Positions 1 through 8,078 of a stretch of 37,845 nucleotides of DNA are shown one piece after another. This stretch comes from Streptomyces katrae. Its GTDB lineage: Bacteria > Actinomycetota > Actinomycetes > Streptomycetales > Streptomycetaceae. The position numbers and the translations under genes are program-made. The first letter of the stretch is position 1. Each line of letters starts with the position of its first letter. The stretch is from NCBI RefSeq assembly GCF_000966975.1, contig NZ_JZWV01000011.1, positions 1-37,845 on the forward strand, in the 5' to 3' direction. A model generated the notes under the pieces. It saw nothing but the letters and a program-made list of their open reading frames with translations, searched no databases and had not been told where the DNA came from.

Positions 1-1113
1 GCGGGGAGAGGCTCCGCGCAGCGACCCCCGCAGCGCAGCCACCCGCACCCCCACCCACACCAGCAACCCCGTCGGCAGGAACACCGCATCGGCAGCGATC
101 ATCGCCAACGAAAAGAACGGCAACCCCAACAACACCGCGATCCCCGCGTGCTCCAGCATCATCACCGCCAGCAGCACGTTCTTGACCCGCCGGTTGAACA
201 GCGTGAACGGAAACGCGACCTGCACCGCCACCGTCCCGTAGGTCAGCAGCATCACCACGACCCCGCTCCCCGCCAGCACCCCCGACAGCCCCGGCCACGG
301 GCTGAAGTAGTCCAGCCGCAACGGGTAGTACAGCGCGGTCCCGTCCTGCCACCGCGAGCCCTGGATCTTGTACCAGCCGGCCGTCGCGTAGATCAGGCAC
401 ACCTCCGCCATGATGACCAGCATCCCGGCGTTGTGCAGCAGGTTCGCGAACACGTCCAGCGCGGCCCGCCGCTCCCCCTCCGGCTCGTACCGCTCGACCA
501 GCCACCACAGCGCCGCCCCCGTCCACAGCGCCGCGAACACGGCCGTCCACCCGTCGCTCAGCCGCCCGCTCACCGCCCCGTACGCGAGCACCGCACCCAG
601 CACGCCCCACAGCACCGGCCCCGCCGCCCCCGCCGAGGCGGTGCCCCGCTCCCGCGCCCGCCGCGCGTCCAGCGACCACACCCGCGCACAGCGCGTCAGC
701 ACCAGGTACATCGCCATCAGATGGACGACGTTGTCCCCGCCGTCGCCCATGAACACGCTGCGGTTCTGCAGCGACAGCACCCCGACCATGAACAGCACCG
801 ACGTCGCCCGCGTCCGCCAGCCCAGCGCCAGCAGCGCGCTCGCGGCCACGGCCAGGCCGTAGACGAGCTCGAACCACCACCCGGACCCCGACCACAGCAG
901 CACCGTGAAGGCGTGGTTCCCGGCGACCAGCCGCTCCGCGAGCTCCCGGCTCCACGGCCCGTCCGGGCCGTACAGCTCGTGCCGGTGCGGGAACTCGCGC
1001 AGCAGGAAGAACAGCCAGGTCCCGGCGAAGCCGATGCGTACGACGGCGCTCTGGTACGGACCGAGCGCCTCCCCGCTGACTCGCGCGAGGGCCCGCCTCA
1101 GACCGTCCACCAC
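1..1113 (-). CDS. HTTM-domain membrane protein (partial, C-terminus cut by window edge)
   Basis: An open frame of 371 codons runs from GTG at 1113 to the window edge without a stop, so the C-terminus is missing. The product is polytopic, with repeated hydrophobic segments, and resembles the HTTM family (horizontally transferred transmembrane domain), the membrane part shared with vitamin K-dependent gamma-carboxylases. Typical features are an N-terminal amphipathic stretch followed by a first membrane helix (GFAGTWLFFLL), the loop NRSVFMGDGGDNVVHLM, and AGWYKIQGSRWQDGTALYYP, which matches the conserved W-YK-G--W-G-A-YY region of HTTM proteins. The start overlaps the end of the DUF5819 gene by 16 bases, so the two are probably translationally coupled. 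GTG at 1110 is an alternative start. The substrate is unknown. Family assignment is by motif recall; carboxylase activity is not shown. Confidence 0.85.
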   Translation of the reverse strand, partial: MVDGLRRALARVSGEALGPYQSAVVRIGFAGTWLFFLLREFPHRHELYGPDGPWSRELAERLVAGNHAFTVLLWSGSGWWFELVYGLAVAASALLALGWRTRATSVLFMVGVLSLQNRSVFMGDGGDNVVHLMAMYLVLTRCARVWSLDARRARERGTASAGAAGPVLWGVLGAVLAYGAVSGRLSDGWTAVFAALWTGAALWWLVERYEPEGERRAALDVFANLLHNAGMLVIMAEVCLIYATAGWYKIQGSRWQDGTALYYPLRLDYFSPWPGLSGVLAGSGVVVMLLTYGTVAVQVAFPFTLFNRRVKNVLLAVMMLEHAGIAVLLGLPFFSLAMIAADAVFLPTGLLVWVGVRVAALRGSLRGASPR

Positions 1114-1766
1114 GGCAGCTCCCGGTAGTACGTCTGGGTGTCGGTCTTCTCCTCGCTCCAGGCCGGCGCGGCCACGGCCCGCGTCGCCGAGCGCAGCTGG
1201 ACCCGTACGATCCGCTGCCCGTCGGGCAGCCCCGCTCCCAGCCGGGCGCCGGCGATCCGCTTCAGGTAGGCCTCGGACAGCTCCCCGCGCTCGGCGTCGG
1301 TCGCCTTGTTCTCCTCGTCGTGGGAGCCGGTGAAGAAGTCCCAGGCCCGGCGGAGCTCGTTCTGCCGGGTGTGGCTCGGCAGCAGGCTGTGCCGGATGCC
1401 CGCCGCGTCCTGCGCGGACAGGTCGCGCCAGCCGGTCGTGACCAGGGCGCCGTCCCCGTCGCGGACCTGGGCGCGGGCCTCGACGGCGATGTTCTGCTGG
1501 AGGGGGTTGGGGGCGAAGAGCTTCCAGTTCTGCTCGAACTCCGGATAGACCCAGCCGTCGACCAGGCCGGCGTTCCGCTTGCTGAGCGTGTTGGACGGCG
1601 CGACGTGCAGGAAGACCAGTCCCAGGTGCAGGCAGACGGCGACGGCCAGCGCCGCCAGGACCAGCGCCGCGAGGATCCGGTACGGCAGGGACAGGCCGGC
1701 GAGGCCGGGGGCGCGGGGCGGTGCGGAACCGGGCTCGTCCTCGCGCTCGCGCTCGTTCGCGTCCAT
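1098..1766 (-). CDS. DUF5819 family membrane protein
   Basis: The product has 222 residues. The ATG at 1766 follows a GGGGCGGG purine tract. A short acidic cytoplasmic N-terminus (about 25 residues) precedes one transmembrane helix (about residues 28-52, rich in A, V and L) and an extracytoplasmic domain containing YPEFEQNWKLFAPNP, characteristic of the DUF5819 family. The soluble part is rich in charged residues and has no obvious catalytic motif. The gene overlaps the start of the HTTM gene by 16 bases and both are read away from the paa operon. Partnership with an HTTM membrane protein suggests an accessory or substrate-presenting subunit; that is inference. No biochemical function is known to me for this family. 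Confidence 0.85.
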   Translation of the reverse strand: MDANEREREDEPGSAPPRAPGLAGLSLPYRILAALVLAALAVAVCLHLGLVFLHVAPSNTLSKRNAGLVDGWVYPEFEQNWKLFAPNPLQQNIAVEARAQVRDGDGALVTTGWRDLSAQDAAGIRHSLLPSHTRQNELRRAWDFFTGSHDEENKATDAERGELSEAYLKRIAGARLGAGLPDGQRIVRVQLRSATRAVAAPAWSEEKTDTQTYYRELPWWTV

Positions 1767-1808
1767 CCCGCCCCGATCATCCGGCGTCCACAGGGTTGCC
1801 CACAGAGG

Positions 1809-1838
1809 TTGACACCCTACGGGCCGTCGTCTCACCAT
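1809..1838 (+). promoter_or_regulatory. Putative paa operon promoter
   Basis: A perfect -35 hexamer TTGACA at 1809-1814 is followed, after 18 bases, by CACCAT at 1833-1838, a weak -10 that keeps the second A and final T. Transcription would start near 1845, at the left edge of the PaaR-type operator. The leader to paaA would be about 70 bases. Confidence 0.45.
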
Positions 1839-1842
1839 TGAA
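1814..1842 (-). promoter_or_regulatory. Putative promoter for the DUF5819-HTTM operon
   Basis: Read on the minus strand, TTCAAT (1842-1837) and TAGGGT (1819-1814) are separated by exactly 17 bases. They lie about 50 bases upstream of the DUF5819 start. The elements lie inside the same stretch as the opposing paa promoter, so the two promoters overlap face to face. The assignment rests on sequence match alone. Confidence 0.35.
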
Positions 1843-1846
1843 GAGG

Positions 1847-1868
1847 ATGAACCGAACGATCGGTCGGT
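1847..1868. promoter_or_regulatory. PaaR-type operator upstream of paaA
   Basis: The core at 1851-1864 reads ACCGAACGATCGGT and fits ACCGNNCGNNCGGT exactly, the palindromic core I recall for the TetR-family phenylacetate repressor PaaR of Corynebacterium. The outer bases match the reported longer motif less well. The site overlaps the predicted transcription start, as expected for repression relieved by phenylacetyl-CoA. No paaR gene is visible in the window, so the regulator would have to be encoded elsewhere. Confidence 0.6.
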
Positions 1869-1913
1869 CGGGCGGACGGCAGGCGCGGACGCAGATTCGG
1901 ACAGGGAGCCGTG

Positions 1914-2918
1914 ATGGTCGCAGTGACTCCGGAGACGGGGACGTCGGGCGGGGTGGACGGAGGGTCCGCGGGCCTCGGCGCGCAGCTGAGGGCGGACTTC
2001 GACGCCGCCGTCGCGGCGGACGAGCGCGTGGAGCCGCGCGACTGGATGCCCGAGGAGTACCGCGCCTCCCTGGTCCGCCAGATGGCACAGCACGCCCACT
2101 CCGAGATCATCGGCATGCAGCCCGAGGCCAACTGGATCACGCGCGCGCCCTCCCTGCGCCGCAAGGCGATCCTGATGGCCAAGGTGCAGGACGAGGCGGG
2201 GCACGGGCTGTACCTCTACAGCGCCGCCGAGACCCTCGGCACCAGCCGTGACGAGCTCCTCGACAAGCTCCACTCCGGCAAGCAGAAGTACTCCTCGATC
2301 TTCAACTACCCGACCCTGACCTGGGCGGACGTCGGCGCCATCGGCTGGCTCGTGGACGGTGCGGCGATCACCAACCAGGTGCCGATCTGCCGCTGCTCCT
2401 ACGGCCCCTACGCCCGCGCGATGGTCCGGATCTGCAAGGAGGAGTCCTTCCACCAGCGCCAGGGCTACGAGCTGCTCCTCGCCCTCTCGAAGGGCACCGA
2501 GGCCCAGCACGCGATGGCCCAGGACGCCGTGGACCGCTGGTGGTGGCCCTCCCTGATGATGTTCGGCCCGCCGGACGACGAGTCGGTCCACAGCGCCCAG
2601 GCGATGGCCTGGCGCATCAAGCGGCACTCCAACGACGAACTGCGCCAGCGTTTCGTGGACATCGCCGTCCCGCAGGCCGAGTCCCTGGGCCTGACCCTGC
2701 CCGACCCGGACATCAAGTGGAACGAGGAGCGCGGGCACTACGACTTCGGCGCCATCGACTGGGCCGAGTTCTGGGACGTGCTCAAGGGCAACGGCCCCTG
2801 CAACGAACAGCGCATCAGCCAGCGGCGCAGGGCCCACGAGGAAGGCGCCTGGGTCCGCGAAGCGGCCACGGCGTACGCGCAGAAGCACACCGGCACCGGA
2901 CGAGAGGTAGAGGCATGA
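1914..2918 (+). CDS. paaA: PaaA, phenylacetyl-CoA 1,2-epoxidase catalytic subunit
   Basis: This is the catalytic diiron oxygenase subunit of the PaaABCE complex, which converts phenylacetyl-CoA to the 1,2-epoxide in aerobic phenylacetate breakdown. At 334 residues it is close to the usual length of slightly over 300. Diiron ligands are visible in a ferritin-like four-helix fold: E64, the EAGH motif at 94-97 and the ESFH motif at 177-180 (two ExxH motifs). The first 25 residues are a low-complexity extension. GTG at 1911 is possible, but ATG 1914 has better spacing from AGGGAG at 1903-1908. The stop overlaps the paaB start (ATGA at 2915), giving coupled translation in the order A-B-C-D-E. Confidence 0.96.
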   Translation: MVAVTPETGTSGGVDGGSAGLGAQLRADFDAAVAADERVEPRDWMPEEYRASLVRQMAQHAHSEIIGMQPEANWITRAPSLRRKAILMAKVQDEAGHGLYLYSAAETLGTSRDELLDKLHSGKQKYSSIFNYPTLTWADVGAIGWLVDGAAITNQVPICRCSYGPYARAMVRICKEESFHQRQGYELLLALSKGTEAQHAMAQDAVDRWWWPSLMMFGPPDDESVHSAQAMAWRIKRHSNDELRQRFVDIAVPQAESLGLTLPDPDIKWNEERGHYDFGAIDWAEFWDVLKGNGPCNEQRISQRRRAHEEGAWVREAATAYAQKHTGTGREVEA

Positions 2919-3199
2919 CGCAGAACTGGCCCCTGTGGGAGGTGTTCGTGCGCTCGCGCCGCGGCCTCTCGCACACGCACGCGGGCAGCCTGCACGCCCC
3001 CGACGCGGAGATGGCCCTGCGCAACGCACGCGACCTCTACACGCGGCGGAACGAAGGCGTCTCCATCTGGGTCGTGCCCTCGGCCGAGATCACGGCCTCC
3101 TCGCCGGACGAGCGGGACCCGTTCTTCGCCCCCTCCGCCGACAAGCCCTACCGGCACCCCACCTTCTACGAGATCCCCGAGGGGGTGCGCCACCTGTGA
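2915..3199 (+). CDS. paaB: PaaB, phenylacetyl-CoA epoxidase subunit B
   Basis: A 94-residue small structural subunit of the phenylacetyl-CoA epoxidase complex. Characteristic PaaB sequence is visible from the start: [21 protein letters not shown], then the [18 protein letters not shown] segment and the conserved WVVPSAEI. The family bridges PaaAC heterodimers and has no catalytic residues of its own. The gene overlaps paaA by four bases (ATGA) and paaC by four bases (GTGA), so the three are almost certainly made together. Confidence 0.95.
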   Translation: MTQNWPLWEVFVRSRRGLSHTHAGSLHAPDAEMALRNARDLYTRRNEGVSIWVVPSAEITASSPDERDPFFAPSADKPYRHPTFYEIPEGVRHL

Positions 3200-3930
3200 G
3201 CGCCGACACCGCCACCCCGCCCGCGGCCACGGCCGCCGTCCTCGCCCTCGCGGACGACGCGCTGATCCTCTCCCACCGCCTCGGCGAATGGGCCGGCCAC
3301 GCCCCGGTCCTGGAGGAGGAGGTCGCCCTCGCGAACATCGCGCTCGACCTGCTCGGACAGGCCCGCGTGCTGCTGTCCATGGCGGGCGACGAGGACGAGC
3401 TGGCCTTCCTGCGCGAGGAGCGCGCCTTCCGCAACCTCCAGCTGGTCGAGCAGCCCAATGGGGACTTCGCCCACACCATCGCCCGCCAGCTGTACTTCTC
3501 CCTCTACCAGCACGAGCTGTACACAGAACTGGCCGCCGGCGACGGCCCGTTCGCCCCGCTGGCGGCCAAGGCCGTCAAGGAGACGGCCTACCACCGCGAC
3601 CACGCCGAGCAGTGGACGCTGCGGCTCGGCGACGGCACCGAGGAGAGCCGCCGGCGGATGCGCGCGGCCCTGGACGCGCTGTGGAAGTACACCGGGGAGA
3701 TGTTCCGCCCGGTCGACGGCCTGGACGTGGACCCGGCCGCCCTGGAGGCCCGCTGGCTGGCCGCGCTGGGCCGCGTACTGGAGCAGGCGGGCCTCTCCCT
3801 GCCCGAGGGCCCGCGTACGGGCGCCTGGGCCGCCGGAGCGGGCCGCGAGGGCCTGCACACCGAGCCGTTCGGGCGGCTCCTCGCGGAGATGCAGCACCTG
3901 CACCGCAGCCACCCCGGAGCGTCGTGGTGA
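3196..3930 (+). CDS. paaC: PaaC, phenylacetyl-CoA epoxidase structural subunit
   Basis: A 244-residue ferritin-like protein, paralogous to PaaA, which forms the stable heterodimer with it. The start is GTG 3196, overlapping the paaB stop as GTGA. The N-terminal helix has HRLGEWAGHAPVLEEEVALA followed by NIALDLLGQAR, typical of PaaC. In the known complex PaaC does not hold the active diiron centre but supports PaaA. The stop TGA at 3928-3930 overlaps the paaD start. Confidence 0.95.
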   Translation: MSADTATPPAATAAVLALADDALILSHRLGEWAGHAPVLEEEVALANIALDLLGQARVLLSMAGDEDELAFLREERAFRNLQLVEQPNGDFAHTIARQLYFSLYQHELYTELAAGDGPFAPLAAKAVKETAYHRDHAEQWTLRLGDGTEESRRRMRAALDALWKYTGEMFRPVDGLDVDPAALEARWLAALGRVLEQAGLSLPEGPRTGAWAAGAGREGLHTEPFGRLLAEMQHLHRSHPGASW

Positions 3931-4430
3931 CCGCCGCGGCGGCGACCACCCGTCTGGAGGCGGAGCTGGCCGAGCTGGCCGGCACCGTCCCCGACCCCGA
4001 GCTGCCCGTGCTGACCCTCGCCGAGCTGGGCGTCCTGCGCGGCGTGCGGATGCATGACGACGGACACGCCGAGGTGCTCCTGACCCCCACCTACACCGGC
4101 TGCCCGGCCATCGAGGCCATGTCCGCCGACATCGAGCGGGTCCTGACCGGGCACGGCATACCGGAGGTGCGGGTCACCACGGTGCTGTCCCCCGCCTGGT
4201 CCACCGACGACATCAGCGCCGAGGGCCGGCGCAAGCTCGCCGAGTTCGGCATCGCCCCGCCCCGCCCGCACTCCGCCGGCGGTCCGGTCCCGCTCACCCT
4301 GTCGGTGCGCTGCCCCCACTGCGGCTCGACCGACACCGAGCTGCTCAGCCGGTTCTCCTCCACCGCCTGCAAGGCGCTGCGCCGGTGCGTCGCCTGCCGC
4401 GAACCGTTCGACCACTTCAAGGAGCTGTAG
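3927..4430 (+). CDS. paaD: PaaD, epoxidase maturation protein (MIP18/DUF59 plus Cys-rich C-terminus)
   Basis: A 167-residue protein with two parts. Residues 8-100 are a DUF59/MIP18-type domain with DPELP at 23-27 and TYTGCP around C59; this family acts in iron-sulphur or metal-centre assembly. Residues 129-167 carry a zinc-ribbon-like cysteine set: C129, C132, C148, C154 and C157 (CxxC near each end). PaaD is needed for epoxidase maturation but is not part of the oxygenase complex. The GTG at 3927 overlaps the paaC stop as GTGA; GTG 3924 is an alternative. It abuts paaE with no gap. Confidence 0.94.
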   Translation: MTAAAATTRLEAELAELAGTVPDPELPVLTLAELGVLRGVRMHDDGHAEVLLTPTYTGCPAIEAMSADIERVLTGHGIPEVRVTTVLSPAWSTDDISAEGRRKLAEFGIAPPRPHSAGGPVPLTLSVRCPHCGSTDTELLSRFSSTACKALRRCVACREPFDHFKEL

Positions 4431-5534
4431 ATGGCCGCACCCCGCCACGGCGCGTTCCACCCCCTGACGGTGGCGGCGGTCGACCGGCTCACGGACGACT
4501 CGGTGGCGCTGACCCTGTCGGTGCCCGGGGAACTGCGCGCCGAGTACCGGCACGCACCCGGCCAGCACCTCACGCTGCGCCGGACCCCCGACGGGGGCGC
4601 CGAGGTCCGCCGGACCTACTCGATCTGCTCCCCCGCCCCGGCCCCCGACGGCCCGGGCCCGGCCGAGCTTCGCGTCGGGGTGCGGCTGGTGGAGGGCGGC
4701 GAGTTCTCCACCTTCGCCCACAAGGAGATCACCGCCGGGGACGTGCTGGACGTGATGGTCCCGGCCGGCCGGTTCGTACTGGACCCGGCGGCGGCCCCGG
4801 CCTCGGCGCACTACGCGGCGATCGTCGGCGGCAGCGGCATCACCCCGGTGCTGTCGATCGCCGCGACCCTGCTGGCGGCCCGCCCCGACGCCCGGTTCTG
4901 CCTGGTGCGCAGCGACCGGACGGCGGCCTCCACGATGTTCCTGGAGGAGGTGGCCGACCTCAAGGACCGCTACCCCGACCGTTTCCAGCTGGTCACCGTC
5001 CTCTCCCGGGAGGAGCAGGAGGCCGGGCTGCCGTCCGGGCGGCTCGACGAGGCCCGCCTCACGGCCCTGCTGCCCGCGCTGCTGCCGGTCGGGGAGGTCA
5101 CGGGCTGGTTCCTGTGCGGCCCGTACGGGCTGGTGACGGGTGCCGAGCGGGCCCTGGGCGCGCTGGGCGTCGCCCGGACCCGGGTGCACGAGGAGATCTT
5201 CCACGTCGAGGACACCGCCCCGCAGGACCCCGTACGGCCCTCGGCCCCGGTCGCGGCCCACGGCCGGGTCACCGCCCGCCTCGACGGACGCTCGGGCACC
5301 TGGCCGGTGCAGGCCGGGGAGTCGCTGCTGGACGCCGTGCTCCGCAACCGCGCGGACGCCCCGTACGCCTGCAAGGGCGGGGTCTGCGGCACCTGCCGGG
5401 CGTTCGTGGTCTCGGGCGAGGTACGGATGGAGCGCAACTTCGCGCTGGAGGAGGAGGAGACGGAGGCCGGGTTCGTGCTGGCCTGCCAGTCCCACCCGGT
5501 GACGGAGGAAGTGGAGATCGACTTCGACCGCTGA
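4431..5534 (+). CDS. paaE: PaaE, phenylacetyl-CoA epoxidase reductase
   Basis: The 367-residue reductase that passes electrons from NADPH through FAD and a plant-type [2Fe-2S] cluster to the PaaA diiron centre. The FAD-binding motif RTYSICS lies at 61-67. GGSGITPVLS marks the nicotinamide-binding domain. The C-terminal ferredoxin domain has C314-x4-C319-x2-C322 and C352, a complete 2Fe-2S ligand set. The ATG follows the paaD stop directly, with GGAG inside the last paaD codons as ribosome binding site. This ends the paaABCDE unit. Genes for phenylacetate-CoA ligase (paaK) and the later steps (paaG, paaZ, paaH, paaJ) are not in the window. Confidence 0.95.
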   Translation: MAAPRHGAFHPLTVAAVDRLTDDSVALTLSVPGELRAEYRHAPGQHLTLRRTPDGGAEVRRTYSICSPAPAPDGPGPAELRVGVRLVEGGEFSTFAHKEITAGDVLDVMVPAGRFVLDPAAAPASAHYAAIVGGSGITPVLSIAATLLAARPDARFCLVRSDRTAASTMFLEEVADLKDRYPDRFQLVTVLSREEQEAGLPSGRLDEARLTALLPALLPVGEVTGWFLCGPYGLVTGAERALGALGVARTRVHEEIFHVEDTAPQDPVRPSAPVAAHGRVTARLDGRSGTWPVQAGESLLDAVLRNRADAPYACKGGVCGTCRAFVVSGEVRMERNFALEEEETEAGFVLACQSHPVTEEVEIDFDR

Positions 5535-5577
5535 GCGTCCCCGGCGGGCTGTGCTTTTCCCGCCGCCTGCTCTATCT

Positions 5578-5590
5578 TGACGGCCCGTCA
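5578..5590. promoter_or_regulatory. Perfect inverted repeat, candidate operator of the acyl-CoA dehydrogenase gene
   Basis: TGACGG-C-CCGTCA is a perfect 6-base inverted repeat around one central base, 45 bases before the GTG start of the downstream dehydrogenase. It sits in the 101-base gap after paaE. Palindromes of this size are typical of TetR-family operators, and similar TGACGGN-CCGTCA elements occur before fatty-acid-type catabolic genes in actinobacteria as I recall. The binding protein is not identified. Confidence 0.45.
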
Positions 5591-5635
5591 GATCCGGTAC
5601 GCGGATCGGAACCGGTGCACGCGGGAGGACAGGCA

Positions 5636-6778
5636 GTGGACTTCACCTTCACCGAGGAACAGCAGGCGGCCGTCGAGGCGGCGAAGGCCGTGTTCGCCGA
5701 CGTCGCCCCCGACGGCGTGCCCAGCCCCGCGCTCACACCGGGAGCCGTCGCGGAGGAGTTCGACCGGCCCCTGTGGGCCACCCTCGCCGGCTCCGACCTG
5801 CTGGGCCTCGTCCTCGCCGAGGAGCACGGCGGGGCCGGCCTCGACACCATCGCGCTCTGCCTGGTGCTGCGCGAGGCGGCCAGGGTGCTGGCCCGGGTCC
5901 CGCTGCTGGAGCACTGCGCCACCGCCATGGCCGTCCAGGCCCACGGAAGCCCCGAGCTGACCGCCGCCCTGCTGCCCGGAGCCGGACGCGGCACGCTCGT
6001 CCTCACCGTCGCCGCACAGGGCCGCACCGGCCACGACCCCGCCGAACTCGCCGTCACCGCACGCCGCGAGGGCGCGGTCTGGACCCTGGACGGGGTGCAG
6101 ACCGCCGTCCCCTGGGCGCACAGCAGCGACTGGATCGCCGTACCCGCCCACACCGGCGACGGCGAGGCCGTCCTCGCCCTGCTCCCGCGGACCACCGAGG
6201 GCCTCACCCTCGCCGACCAGTACTCCACCAGCGGGGAGAAGTTCGCCGAACTCACCCTCGACCGGGTACGGGTCCCCGCCGCCCACGTGATCGACGCGCC
6301 CGGCGCCTGGGAGCGGCTGCGCCAGGTCCTGGCCACCGGCACCTGCGCCCTCGCACTCGGTCTCGGCGAGGCCGTCCTCACGATGACCAGCGGCTACACC
6401 AGCAAGCGGGAGCAGTTCGGCTTCCCCGTGGCCACCTTCCAGGCCGTCGCGGTCCAGGCCGCCGACCGCTACATCGACCTGCGCGCCATGGAGGTCACCC
6501 TCTGGCAGGCGGCCTGGCGCCTCGACGCCGCGACCGGCGCGGCGGGCGGCCCGCTGCCCGCCTCCGGGGACGTGGCCGTCGCCAAGATCTGGGCCTCCGA
6601 GGGCGTACGCCGGGTCGTACAGACCGCGCAGCACCTGCACGGCGGCTTCGGCGCCGACACGGACTACCCGCTGCACCGCTACCACGCCTGGGCCAAGCAG
6701 CTGGAACTCCAGCTCGGCCCGGCCGCCGCGCACGAGGAGGCCCTGGGCGACCTGCTGGCCGCCCACCCCCTCGGCTGA
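5636..6778 (+). CDS. Acyl-CoA dehydrogenase family protein
   Basis: A 380-residue FAD-dependent acyl-CoA dehydrogenase. GTG 5636 follows GGGAGG at 5623-5628 with good spacing. Visible family marks are the N-terminal FTFTEEQQA helix, LAEEHGGAGLD, the middle beta domain with STSGEKFAELTLDRVRVP, then SGYTSKREQFGFPVATFQAV (flavin contact region) and the C-terminal HLHGGFGADTDYPLHRY. The usual catalytic Glu of the medium-chain type is not obvious at its normal place; in this subgroup, common in steroid and aromatic side-chain catabolism, the position varies. It follows paaE on the same strand but has its own operator candidate, so it may be a separate unit. The substrate is unknown. Confidence 0.88.
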   Translation: MDFTFTEEQQAAVEAAKAVFADVAPDGVPSPALTPGAVAEEFDRPLWATLAGSDLLGLVLAEEHGGAGLDTIALCLVLREAARVLARVPLLEHCATAMAVQAHGSPELTAALLPGAGRGTLVLTVAAQGRTGHDPAELAVTARREGAVWTLDGVQTAVPWAHSSDWIAVPAHTGDGEAVLALLPRTTEGLTLADQYSTSGEKFAELTLDRVRVPAAHVIDAPGAWERLRQVLATGTCALALGLGEAVLTMTSGYTSKREQFGFPVATFQAVAVQAADRYIDLRAMEVTLWQAAWRLDAATGAAGGPLPASGDVAVAKIWASEGVRRVVQTAQHLHGGFGADTDYPLHRYHAWAKQLELQLGPAAAHEEALGDLLAAHPLG

Positions 6779-6799
6779 GAGCTGGGACCGCCGCTCGGT

Positions 6800-7144
6800 C
6801 TAGAGGACGAAGGCCGGGTTCCCGTTGTCCGTGACCATCGGGCGCCCGGCGCCGTCCCACGCCTGCATCCCGCCGGTCACGTTGACGGCGTCGATGCCCT
6901 GGCCCACGAGGTACTGGGTGACCTGGGCGCTGCGCCCGCCCACCCGGCACATCACGTACGCGGTGCGGCCGTCGGCGACCGCCTCCGTCACCTCTCCGAA
7001 GCGCGCGACGAAGTCGCTCATCGGGACGTGCAGGGCGCCCTCGACATGACCGGCCGCCCATTCGTCGTCCTCGCGGACGTCCAGGACGAGGCCTTCGGCG
7101 GGCACCGCGGCGGCCTCCACCGAGGGGAGCGGTCCGAAGTTCAT
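6800..7144 (-). CDS. Rhodanese-like sulfurtransferase domain protein
   Basis: A 114-residue single-domain rhodanese. The N-terminal signature LDVREDDEWAAGHVEGALHVP covers residues 21-41, and the active-site loop CRVGGRS begins at the catalytic C66, able to carry a persulfide. The C-terminal GGMQAW motif is also present. There is no signal peptide, so it is cytoplasmic. It converges with the upstream acyl-CoA dehydrogenase gene (21 bases between the stops) and is followed by no strong terminator hairpin. The role is probably sulphur transfer or thiosulphate/cyanide handling; partners cannot be told from context. Confidence 0.92.
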   Translation of the reverse strand: MNFGPLPSVEAAAVPAEGLVLDVREDDEWAAGHVEGALHVPMSDFVARFGEVTEAVADGRTAYVMCRVGGRSAQVTQYLVGQGIDAVNVTGGMQAWDGAGRPMVTDNGNPAFVL

Positions 7145-7206
7145 GACAGTCGCCTTCTCTCTTCGCAGGTCTGGCCTGCCAACCTATCCGACCCCGGCAC
7201 CACGGC

Positions 7207-8037
7207 TCACGGAGCCGCCAGGGCCGCCAGTTCCGCCTCGCGCTCGGAGACCTGGGCCAGCAGCTGCTCGGCGATCTCCTCCAGCAGCCGGTCCGGATCG
7301 TCGGGCGCCATCCGCAGCATCGCGCCGATCGCGCTGTCCTCCAGCTCCTTGGCCACCATCGACAGCAGCTCCTTGCGCTGCGACAGCCACTCCAGCCGGG
7401 CGTACAGCTCCTCGCTCTCGCTGGGCGCCGCGGCCTCCGGCACGGGACCGGCGTCCCATTCCTCGGCCAGCTCGCGCAGCAGCTGCTCCTCACCACGCCC
7501 GTAGGCGGCGTTGACCCGCGCGATGAACGCGTCGCGCCGCGTCCGCTCGGCCTCGTCCTGGGCGAGGTCCGGGTGGGCCCGGCGGACCAGCTCACGGTAG
7601 AGCCGGCGGACCTCCTCCGAGGGCCGCACCCGCTGCGGCGGGCGCACCGGCCGGTCGGTGAGCATGGCCGCCGCGTCGTCGGAGATCCCGTCCGAGTCCA
7701 GCCAGTCGTGGAACAGCTCGTCCACCCCGGGCATCGGCATGACCAGCGAACGGGCCTCCCGGGCCCGCCTCAGGTCCTCGGGATCCCCGCTGCGCGCGGC
7801 CTTCGCCTCCGCGATCAGCGCGTCCAGCTCGTCGAGCCGCGAGTACATCGGGCCGAGCTTCTGGTGGTGCAGCCGGGAGAAGTTCTCGACCTCCACCCGG
7901 AAGGTCTCCACCGCGATCTCGAACTCGATCAGTGCCTGCTCGGCGGCCCGCACGGCACGCTCCAGGCGCGCCTCGGGCCGCTCGTCACCGGAGGCGGCCG
8001 GGGCTTCGGGGGCGGTCTGTCCGCTCTGCTCGCTCAC
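7207..8037 (-). CDS. J-domain (DnaJ-like) protein
   Basis: A 276-residue cytoplasmic protein starting at GTG 8037. Residues 20-90 are charged and helical, probably coiled coil. Residues about 140-195 resemble a J domain: EEVRRLYRELVRRAHPDLA with the HPD triad at 155-157, followed by FIARVNAAYGRGEEQLLREL, which matches helix III of J domains. The C-terminal 70 residues are again helical and acidic. A J domain at the middle rather than the N-terminus, with no glycine-rich or zinc region, makes this a type III (class C) J protein. It would stimulate a DnaK-type chaperone; the client is unknown. Confidence 0.8.
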   Translation of the reverse strand: MSEQSGQTAPEAPAASGDERPEARLERAVRAAEQALIEFEIAVETFRVEVENFSRLHHQKLGPMYSRLDELDALIAEAKAARSGDPEDLRRAREARSLVMPMPGVDELFHDWLDSDGISDDAAAMLTDRPVRPPQRVRPSEEVRRLYRELVRRAHPDLAQDEAERTRRDAFIARVNAAYGRGEEQLLRELAEEWDAGPVPEAAAPSESEELYARLEWLSQRKELLSMVAKELEDSAIGAMLRMAPDDPDRLLEEIAEQLLAQVSEREAELAALAAP

Positions 8038-8078
8038 CCGGCCAGCCTACGGCCCGCCCGGGGCGGTCCCACGCGGAT

